Origin: Alphaproteobacteria bacterium
GTDB lineage: Bacteria > Pseudomonadota > Alphaproteobacteria > Geminicoccales > Geminicoccaceae
Length of the DNA: 8,189 nucleotides
Direction: 5' to 3'
Assembly: GCA_026982585.1 (NCBI GenBank)
Contig: JALSGW010000405.1
Coordinates: 1 to 8,189, forward strand
Shown here: in pieces, positions 1-5,578 of the stretch
Layout: each line of letters begins with the position of its first letter
How positions within the stretch are numbered: the stretch's first letter is position 1
The notes under the pieces: generated by a model
Databases searched by the model: none
Told to the model about the DNA's origin: nothing
What the model saw: only the letters and a program-made list of their open reading frames with translations
Position numbers and translations under genes: made by a program

Positions 1-976
1 CGAGTTGTTGGAGACGCTGTTCCAGGGAGGTTCGCTCGCGGGCGAGCTGGTCCCGCTGCTGGGCCAGGTCGGCGAGCTCCCGCTCCCGCTCGGCGAGCAC
101 GGCCTCCCGTTCCCGCCGTTGCCGCTCCGCCTGGGCGAGGGCGGCCCGGCTTTCCTCCAGCATCCGGGTCAGCTCCGCGACCCGGCCTTCCAGCTGTTCG
201 CGCTCCGCGCGCAGCCGCTCGCCCTCCGATGCGAGCGCATCCAACCGGCTTTGCTGCTCCGCCACCAGTTGCTCGAGCTCCGCCCGCCGGGAGTCGAGGG
301 CGGCGCGCTGCTCTCGCACGGTCGCAAGTTCGCTCTCCCGCTCGTCGAGCCGGCGGCGCAGCTGGGCGAGCATCGCCTCGCGTTCCTGGAGCCGCGCGGC
401 GAGCGCCGCCCGCGCCTGCTCCCGCTCGTCGAGCTGCTCGCGCAGGGAAGCCCGCTCCTGTTCCAGGGCGGCCAGCCGTTGTCCCAGTTCGTCCTGTGCC
501 TTTCGCGCCGCATCCAGCTGGGCCTCGAGGTCCGCTGCGGCGCGTTCGCGTTCGGCCAGCGATTGGGCGAGCGCCGCCTGTTCCTGCTGCAGACGGGCGA
601 TTTCGCCTTGGCTCCGCTCCACCTCCGCCTGCGCCCGGGCGAGCTCCTGGGCGAGCCGCGCCCGCTCGCCCTCCAGCTCGGCCGCCGCCTGTTGCTGCGC
701 TGCCAGCTGTTGGGCGAGCTCGGCGGCCCGCCGCTCGGCCTCCTGGAGCTCTTCGATGCGGGCGAGCAGGGTGGGCACGTCCGCCGGCTCGCCGCCGTTG
801 AGGGCGCGGGCCAGCTGCTCGAGCCGGTCCTGGGCGTCCAACAGCCGCACGGTCCCATACCAGGCCACCCCCACCAACACCGCCAGGGGGAGGGCGAGGA
901 ACAGGATCAGGCGCAGGCGGTTGCGCCGGTACCACTGCCGGAATTGTTGTTCGAGCTCGTCCATACCGTCGCTCAT
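1..976 (-). CDS. Single-pass membrane protein with long coiled coil (3' end beyond window)
   Basis: The frame is open from an ATG at 976 to the left edge (325 codons, no stop), so the C-terminus is missing. Residues 1-22 are hydrophilic and basic (QWYRRNRLRL). Residues about 23-41 form one membrane helix (LILFLALPLAVLVGVAWYG). A short break with Asn-Gly-Gly-Glu-Pro follows at 60-64, and from about residue 74 to the edge the protein is heptad-rich Glu/Arg/Gln/Ala/Leu coiled coil. The positive-inside rule places the N-terminus in the cytoplasm and the coil in the periplasm. A GAGGAG Shine-Dalgarno lies about 8 bases before the ATG, and the gap to the upstream gene is 12 bases, so it is probably the next gene of the MotA/MotB-like operon. 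No catalytic motif is visible. The family is not recognised; a structural or scaffold role in the envelope complex is inferred from context. Coiled-coil similarity to other proteins would be misleading. Confidence 0.85.
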   Translation of the reverse strand, partial: MSDGMDELEQQFRQWYRRNRLRLILFLALPLAVLVGVAWYGTVRLLDAQDRLEQLARALNGGEPADVPTLLARIEELQEAERRAAELAQQLAAQQQAAAELEGERARLAQELARAQAEVERSQGEIARLQQEQAALAQSLAERERAAADLEAQLDAARKAQDELGQRLAALEQERASLREQLDEREQARAALAARLQEREAMLAQLRRRLDERESELATVREQRAALDSRRAELEQLVAEQQSRLDALASEGERLRAEREQLEGRVAELTRMLEESRAALAQAERQRREREAVLAERERELADLAQQRDQLARERTSLEQRLQQL

Positions 977-988
977 CGCATTCTCTCC

Positions 989-1375
989 TCAGCCGCCGGC
1001 GCCGTAGAAGCGCCGCAGCAGCATCACCAGCCGCGGTTCAGAGTTGGCCCGGCGACGCTGCATCTGGCGCCAGCGGTCCGCCAATACCATGAGACCCTCG
1101 CGCCGTTCGCGGTGCTCGAGGGCATCCGCGAGGGGCACTGCTGCCACCGCGAGCAGGGCGAAGCCCAGGGCGGCGGTGAGAAACCGCCAGCCGTCCGCGA
1201 TGCCGAGCTGAAGCGGCGCCGCGTCCGCGGGCTTGAGCCAGGCGGTGAGCAGCAGGATCAGCCCCAAAACGGCCAGCCCTGCCGCCAGCAGGGCGCTCTG
1301 CACGAGGCGCCGCCGGTGTTCCGCGCGCCAGCTCTCCAGGCGGGCTGCCAAGCTCTCGTCGTGTGCGTTCACCAT
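989..1375 (-). CDS. Small inner-membrane protein with two transmembrane helices, unknown function
   Basis: 128 residues. Residues 1-23 are hydrophilic and basic (AEHRRRL). TM1 is about 24-47 and TM2 about 64-86, separated by a short loop (KPADAAPLQLGIADG). The tail 87-128 is strongly basic (EHRERR, QMQRRRAN, LLRRFYG). Both ends should therefore be cytoplasmic with a short periplasmic loop. The ATG at 1375 is chosen because a strong AAGGAGG lies 4 bases upstream. The next codon, GTG at 1372, has even better spacing (7 bases) and may be the true start. A TTG at 1432 overlapping the upstream stop would add 19 residues but lacks a Shine-Dalgarno. The gene lies 53 bases after the MotB-like gene and 12 before the coiled-coil gene, so an accessory subunit of the same complex is plausible. 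The family is not recognised. Confidence 0.85.
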   Translation of the reverse strand: MVNAHDESLAARLESWRAEHRRRLVQSALLAAGLAVLGLILLLTAWLKPADAAPLQLGIADGWRFLTAALGFALLAVAAVPLADALEHRERREGLMVLADRWRQMQRRRANSEPRLVMLLRRFYGAGG

Positions 1376-1386
1376 CCTCCCTCCTT
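1376..1386 (-). promoter_or_regulatory. Strong Shine-Dalgarno for the two-TM protein
   Basis: The minus strand reads AAAGGAGGGAGG directly before ATG-GTG. AAGGAGG is 4 bases from the ATG at 1375 and 7 bases from the GTG at 1372. This settles the start near 1375 rather than the upstream TTG at 1432, which would make the gene overlap the preceding stop. Confidence 0.65.
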
Positions 1387-1428
1387 TCGGCCGGTGCGTC
1401 CTGCGGGCGGTGGCCCGCCGGCTGTGGG

Positions 1429-2652
1429 TCAACGGGTGGTGAGGCGGATCTCGATACGCCGGTTGCGCCGATAGGCCTCCTCCGTGTCCCTCGGGTCAAG
1501 CGGTTGATACTCGGCAAAGCCCCGCGCCGCCACCCGTTCGGGCGGGATGCCCTGCTCGATGAAGAACCGCGCCACCGCGATGGCGCGGGCGGTGGACAGT
1601 TCCCAGTTGGAGGGAAAGCGCGGGGTGTGGATGGGGCGCTTGTCGGTGTGACCGTCCACCTGCAGCACCCAGGGCAGATCCTCCGGCAGCTCCGGCAGGA
1701 TCTGCTTGAAGATGTTGATGAACCGCAACAGTTCCCGGCGTCCCTCCTGGTTGATCTCGGCGCTTCCGCTGGCGAACAGGATCTCGCTCTGGAACACGAA
1801 CCGGTCGCCCACGATGCGCACGTCCGGCCGGTCGCCGAGCAGCTCCCTGAGCCGGCCGAAGAAGTCCGAGCGGTAGCGCTCGAGCTCCCGCACCCGGCTC
1901 GCCAGGGCCAGGTTGAGCCGCCGTCCCAGCTCGGCGATCTCGGCGGTCTGGCGCTGGATCTCGGCCTCCCGCAGCTCGAGCGCGCCGCCGAGGGCGACGA
2001 GCTGCTCGGAGAGGGTGGCGATCTGTTCCTGGAGGCGGGCCGCCCGGGCCAGCGCCTCCTCGCGCGCGGCCCGGGCCTTCTCCTGCTCGGCTTCGAGGCG
2101 GGCGATCAGCTCGGCGAGCTCGCTCACCTGCCTTTCGCGCTGTTGGAGCTGGGTCTCGAGGCTGGCCACGCGCTCCTGGAACCGTTGTTCCTGGGCCGCG
2201 AGCTCGCTCTCGAGAGCCCGCGCCCGGCGCGCGAGCGCACCCCGCTCGTTCTGCAGTGCGAGCAGACGCTGCTCGAGGGCCGCCTGTTCCTCCGCGAGCC
2301 GTGCCGTCCGTCGCTCGAGCTCCGCGCGCGCCGCCTCGCTCTCGAACAGCTGCGCCTCCACCTCTTCCTTGGCGACGCCGAGCGCCTCCAGATCGGCGGT
2401 GAGCCGGGCGATGTCGCGCCGCAGCGTGCGGGTCAGCTCCCGTTCCCCTTCCAGTTCCTCGAGCAGCCGGGCCACCCGCTCCTCCAGGCGCAACACCGCC
2501 GCATCCCGTCCCCTGAGGAGCTGGCCCAGGAAGAACTGCGCCAGCACGAACACCGCCACCAGGAACACGACCACCATCAGGATCGCCGACAGGGCGTCGA
2601 CGAACCCTGGCCAGATGTCCACCCGGTCGCGTGCCGCCCGGGTCCGGGGCAT
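1429..2652 (-). CDS. MotB-like / OmpA-family peptidoglycan-binding protein with long coiled coil
   Basis: 407 residues. After a basic N-terminus, one membrane helix spans about 16-43. It contains FVDALS with Asp19 in the place of the proton-carrying Asp of MotB/ExbD-type stator subunits. Residues about 48-262 are continuous heptad-rich coiled coil with Gly-containing breaks near 92 (LGV) and 222 (LGG). Residues about 288-407 form an OmpA C-terminal domain: ILFASGSAEI, DGHTDKRP (334-337 GHTD), SNWELSTARA with Arg356, and RRNRRIEIRL at the end. These are the usual meso-diaminopimelate/peptidoglycan-contacting motifs. At 407 residues it is longer than flagellar MotB (about 300), and the excess is the coil. 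It begins 6 bases after the MotA-like stop with AGGAG just ahead, so the two are surely cotranscribed and should form an ion channel anchored to the cell wall. No flagellar genes are nearby, so it is not named motB. Confidence 0.92.
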   Translation of the reverse strand: MPRTRAARDRVDIWPGFVDALSAILMVVVFLVAVFVLAQFFLGQLLRGRDAAVLRLEERVARLLEELEGERELTRTLRRDIARLTADLEALGVAKEEVEAQLFESEAARAELERRTARLAEEQAALEQRLLALQNERGALARRARALESELAAQEQRFQERVASLETQLQQRERQVSELAELIARLEAEQEKARAAREEALARAARLQEQIATLSEQLVALGGALELREAEIQRQTAEIAELGRRLNLALASRVRELERYRSDFFGRLRELLGDRPDVRIVGDRFVFQSEILFASGSAEINQEGRRELLRFINIFKQILPELPEDLPWVLQVDGHTDKRPIHTPRFPSNWELSTARAIAVARFFIEQGIPPERVAARGFAEYQPLDPRDTEEAYRRNRRIEIRLTTR

Positions 2653-2658
2653 GCGCTC

Positions 2659-3834
2659 CTACTCCCCGGCGACGGCCTGCGGTTCCCCGGCGGCGATGGC
2701 GATGGTCCGCGCCACCAGCTTGATCTCCTTGCGCAACTCGCGCACGGTGAGCTCCCGCCCCCTCTGCAGCTCCTCGCACAGGCGGCGCAGCTGCAGGTCG
2801 ATGTTGGCGAGATGCCGCCGGGTCACCTCGTCCAGCACCAGGCCGCGGCCCTCCTCGCCGAGGCGATGGGCGAGCTGGCGCTGGACCTCGGCGAGCTGGC
2901 TCAGCACCCGGCGATCCTGCTCGAGCCGATCGCCGAGCGCCACCAGCGCCTGGGCCAGCACGCCCAGCTGGTCCTGGAACTTGTCCCGCCCCGCCTCCGC
3001 CCGCTCGAGCGCGCGCTCCATGCGCTCGAGATTCTCCGCCGTCTGCTGCAAGAGCGCCTCCACATAGGCGGGAAGCGGCTGCGAGGGCGGGAGCACGGTG
3101 CCGGTGACCGCCGGGCGCGCCGGCTGCAGCTCGCCGGCGCCGTGGCGGGTGAGACCGGAGATCCATTCCTCCACTTCGTGATAGAAGCCATTCTGGGCCT
3201 GGCTCGCCTGCAGGTCCACGAAGCCCAGGATGAGCGAGCCGGCGAGGCCGAACAGCGAGGAGCTGAAGGCGGTGCCCATGCCGGACAGCGGTGCCGTGAG
3301 GCCGGCCTTGAGCTCGTCGAACACCCCGACGAGATCGCGGCCGGCGAGCTGCAGCTCGGAGATCACCTCCGCCACCGCGCGGATGGTCTGCAAAAGCCCC
3401 CAGAAGGTGCCGAGCAGGCCGAGGAAGATCAGCAGACCGGTGAGATAACGGGCGATGTCGCGGCTCTCGTCGAGACGGGCGCCGATGCCGTCCAGGAACT
3501 GGCGGGCGGAGGCGGGGTTGAGGCAGGCCTGGCCGATGCGCTCCTGTTCGGCCAGGGCGGCGGCGAGCGGCGCGAGCAGTCTGGGCGGATCGCGGTCCCC
3601 CGCGGCGATCAGCCCCGACTGATAGGCCCGGATCCACTCCAACTCGGGGCGCAGCAGCAGGATCCGCCGCACGGAATAGGCGATCCCCGCCAGCAGGGCG
3701 GCCAGGATGAAGCCGTTTAAGGCCGGATTGTGGAGGAAGGCGTTCCACAAAACCTCGGCGCCCAGGGCTGCGACCAGCACGGCGGCGGCGAGGAACAGCC
3801 AGATGCGGTTCAGGAAACGTCGGGGTTCGGTCAT
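2659..3834 (-). CDS. MotA/TolQ/ExbB-type proton-channel protein with cytoplasmic coiled-coil tail
   Basis: 391 residues from the ATG at 3834. That start gives a typical beginning (MTEPRRFLNRIW) with AGGG about 8 bases upstream; an ATG at 3858 would add 8 residues but has no Shine-Dalgarno. Membrane helices lie at about 11-30, 40-60, 130-150 and 186-206, the MotA layout with a large cytoplasmic loop between TM2 and TM3. TM3 holds GLLGTFWGLLQTI (139-151) and TM4 holds GMGTAFSSSLFGL (185-197), the hallmark MotA/TolQ/ExbB channel motifs. After TM4 a Pro-rich linker (about 237-255) leads to a cytoplasmic coiled coil (about 256-322) and a charged helical end. The protein should form the channel oligomer around the MotB-like partner 6 bases downstream. 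The tail is unlike TolQ or ExbB and recalls ZorA of Zorya, but no other Zorya gene is seen. Family call firm, role inferred. Confidence 0.92.
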   Translation of the reverse strand: MTEPRRFLNRIWLFLAAAVLVAALGAEVLWNAFLHNPALNGFILAALLAGIAYSVRRILLLRPELEWIRAYQSGLIAAGDRDPPRLLAPLAAALAEQERIGQACLNPASARQFLDGIGARLDESRDIARYLTGLLIFLGLLGTFWGLLQTIRAVAEVISELQLAGRDLVGVFDELKAGLTAPLSGMGTAFSSSLFGLAGSLILGFVDLQASQAQNGFYHEVEEWISGLTRHGAGELQPARPAVTGTVLPPSQPLPAYVEALLQQTAENLERMERALERAEAGRDKFQDQLGVLAQALVALGDRLEQDRRVLSQLAEVQRQLAHRLGEEGRGLVLDEVTRRHLANIDLQLRRLCEELQRGRELTVRELRKEIKLVARTIAIAAGEPQAVAGE

Positions 3835-3871
3835 CCAGGTCGCCCTGCGGCAGCCCATCTATACGCGGACA

Positions 3872-3900
3872 AGCATAGACCTCGAGCCGGCAGCTTGCCA
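3872..3900 (-). promoter_or_regulatory. Weak candidate promoter for the motor-like operon
   Basis: In the 99-base gap between the comM stop (3934) and the MotA-like start (3834), the minus strand has TGGCAA (3900-3895), 17 bases, then TATGCT (3877-3872). These match the sigma-70 consensus at about 3/6 and 4/6 positions. The same stretch also has GG-N10-GC spacing (CTGGCAAG...GGC), but its -12 half does not fit sigma-54. This is the only gap of useful size inside the minus-strand cluster, which makes an internal promoter plausible. The sequence match alone is weak. Confidence 0.22.
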
Positions 3901-3933
3901 GCCGCAATCGGAAATGGCCGGCCGCTGGCCCCT

Positions 3934-5499
3934 TCACCCATGCACCAACACGCGCCGTCGGTAGCTCAGCGCCTCGGCCAGATGGGCGCGGCGGATCACC
4001 GACGCCCCCTCGAGGTCGGCGATGGTGCGGGCCACCCGTTGGATCCGGTGGAAGGATCGCGCCGACAGGCGCAGCCTCGCTGCCGCCCGGTGCAGCAGAT
4101 CGCGCGCGCCGGCATCCAAGGGCGCGAGCCGATCCAGCAGCTCGCCCTCGAGCTGCGCGTTGACGGCGAGATCCGGCCGCCCCGCCTCGACCAACCGCCG
4201 CCGCTGCCGTTCCCGTGCCCGCACCACCCGCTCCCGCACCTCCGCACTGCCCTCGCGCGGGGCGGGCAGGGAAAGCTCACCCGGCGCCAGGGCCGGCACC
4301 TCCACGTGCAGATCGATGCGGTCCAACAGCGGTCCCGAGATCCGTCTCTGGTAGTCTTCGGCGCAGCGCGGAGCGCGGCTGCAGGCCAGCGCCGGATCGT
4401 CGAGATGCCCGCAACGGCAGGGGTTCATGGCCGCCACCAGCTGGAAGCGGGCCGGATAGGTGACGTGTCGATGGGCGCGGGCGACCGTGATGGTGCCGTT
4501 CTCGAGCGGCTGGCGCAGCGCCTCGAGGACCTGACGTTGGAACTCCGGCAGCTCGTCCAGGAACAACACCCCGTGGTGGGCGAGCGACACCTCGCCGGGC
4601 CGGGCGTTCGGTCCGCCCCCGACGAGCGCCGCCACCGAGGCGCTGTGGTGGGGGGCGCGGAAGGGACGCTGCCGCGACAGCCGTCCGTCGACGAGCCGTC
4701 CGCCGACGCTGTGGATGAGACCGACCTCCAGCACCTCGGCCGCATCGAGGGGCGGCAGCAGGCCGGCAAGCCGGGCCGCCAGCATGGACTTGCCGCTTCC
4801 GGGCGGGCCCACGAACAGGAGATGATGTCCGCCCGCCGCCGCCACCTCGAGCGCCCGTTTCGCGGTCTCCTGGCCCTTGACGTCGCGCAGATCGGGGGCG
4901 CCGCCATGGTCCGGCGCGGGCTCTGCGGCAGGCGGCCGCAGCCGCCGCTCGCCCCGAAGATGCTGGATGAGCTCCAGAAGATGAGCGGCGGGTGCGACCT
5001 GTACCCGCTCTCCCACCCATGCCGCCTCGCCGCCCGACGCCGCCGGACAAAGCAGGCCGAACCCGCGCTCGGCGGCGAGCAGCGCCGTCGGCAGCACGCC
5101 CGCAACCGGCCTCAGGGCGCCGTCCAGCGCGAGCTCCCCGAGGGCGAGCTGGCCGTCCAGCGACTCCTGCGCAAGGGTGCCCATGGCGGCGAGCAGGCCG
5201 AGGGCGATCGGCAGATCGAAATGGCTGCCCTCCTTGGCCAGGTCCCCCGGCGCGAGGTTGACCAGGATGCGTTTGGGCGGCAGCGTCAGGCCGACCGCCG
5301 CCAGCGCCGCCCGCACCCGCTCCCGGCTCTCCGCCACCGCCTTGTCGGGCAGCCCCACCATGGCGAAGGCGGGAAGCCCGGCCCCGATCTGGACCTCCAC
5401 CTCGACGAGCTGCGCATCGAGGCCGACGAGCGCCGCCGTCAGGCTGCGGGCCGTGGCACGACCGGTCGCTCGCGCGGCACGCCGGGACACCATGTCCAT
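3934..5499 (-). CDS. comM: ComM/YifB family AAA+ ATPase (Mg-chelatase-like branch-migration helicase)
   Basis: 521 residues, close to the usual length of about 505-510 for the family. Residues about 20-190 are the N-terminal ChlI-like domain, with the signature VQIGAGLPAFAMVGLPDKAV (37-56) and the stretch NLAPGDLAKEGSHFDLPIAL (81-100). The AAA+ module has Walker A GPPGSGKS (231-238) and Walker B VLFLDE (311-316). The run RPFRAPHHSAS is typical of the family. Four cysteines (361, 363, 373, 379) make up the usual zinc-binding insert. The C-terminal Mg_chelatase_C region contains LSARSFHRIQRVARTIADLE. ComM is a hexameric helicase that promotes branch migration during integration of DNA taken up by natural transformation. 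The first ATG (5499) is used; ATG 5493 and GTG 5490 are possible. It starts 7 bases after the upstream stop, and its ribosome-binding region lies in an inverted repeat. Identification is firm; all key residues are present. Confidence 0.96.
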   Translation of the reverse strand: MDMVSRRAARATGRATARSLTAALVGLDAQLVEVEVQIGAGLPAFAMVGLPDKAVAESRERVRAALAAVGLTLPPKRILVNLAPGDLAKEGSHFDLPIALGLLAAMGTLAQESLDGQLALGELALDGALRPVAGVLPTALLAAERGFGLLCPAASGGEAAWVGERVQVAPAAHLLELIQHLRGERRLRPPAAEPAPDHGGAPDLRDVKGQETAKRALEVAAAGGHHLLFVGPPGSGKSMLAARLAGLLPPLDAAEVLEVGLIHSVGGRLVDGRLSRQRPFRAPHHSASVAALVGGGPNARPGEVSLAHHGVLFLDELPEFQRQVLEALRQPLENGTITVARAHRHVTYPARFQLVAAMNPCRCGHLDDPALACSRAPRCAEDYQRRISGPLLDRIDLHVEVPALAPGELSLPAPREGSAEVRERVVRARERQRRRLVEAGRPDLAVNAQLEGELLDRLAPLDAGARDLLHRAAARLRLSARSFHRIQRVARTIADLEGASVIRRAHLAEALSYRRRVLVHG

Positions 5500-5503
5500 C
5501 CCG

Positions 5504-5578
5504 GATTCATCCCGCCGCAGACGCCTCCTCGGAAGGCGGCGCCTCGCGCAGCTGGATCACCACCCGGCGGGATGAATC
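5504..5578 (-). repeat. Perfect 14-bp inverted repeat enclosing the comM ribosome-binding region
   Basis: GATTCATCCCGCCG at 5504-5517 is the exact reverse complement of CGGCGGGATGAATC at 5565-5578, with 47 bases between. In the minus-strand transcript the downstream arm contains the stop codon of the periplasmic-protein gene (5509-5507) and the GGCGGGATGAA stretch just before the comM ATG (5499). The loop holds a smaller 5-bp stem (CGCCT 5522-5526 with AGGCG 5534-5538). No T-run follows, so it is not a standard intrinsic terminator. It fits a coupling hairpin opened by ribosomes finishing the upstream gene. The repeat is seen directly; its function is inferred. Confidence 0.7.

Noticed and set aside
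1376..1432. TTG start at 1432 overlapping the MotB-like stop, adding 19 residues to the two-TM protein
   Set aside because: No Shine-Dalgarno near 1432, while AAGGAGG lies immediately before ATG 1375/GTG 1372.
5..1474. Plus-strand open frame of 489 codons
   Set aside because: It is in register opposite the coiled-coil gene, whose Glu/Leu/Ala/Arg codons give stop-free antisense. No plausible protein features.
1363..3720. Plus-strand open frame of 785 codons
   Set aside because: It lies codon-for-codon opposite the MotB-like and MotA-like genes. A stop there would need TTA, CTA or TCA in the sense genes, codons this GC-rich genome avoids. The translation is low-complexity Leu/Gly/Pro/Arg/Glu with no domain.
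1..3834. A complete Zorya anti-phage system
   Set aside because: Only the MotA/MotB-like layout is shared. There is no ZorC, ZorD helicase or ZorE nuclease in the window, and the accessory genes are membrane or coiled-coil proteins. Sequence left of the window could change this.
3835..3933. Intrinsic terminator or sigma-54 promoter between comM and the MotA-like gene
   Set aside because: A 6-bp pairing (GCCAGC with GCTGGC) has a loop of about 20 bases and no T-run. The GG-N10-GC spacing occurs but the -12 half-site does not match.
1496..3937. Minus-strand open frame of 813 codons
   Set aside because: Another frame of the same strand as the two channel genes, rich in Gly/Arg/Ala/Pro with no membrane helices; a high-GC artefact.
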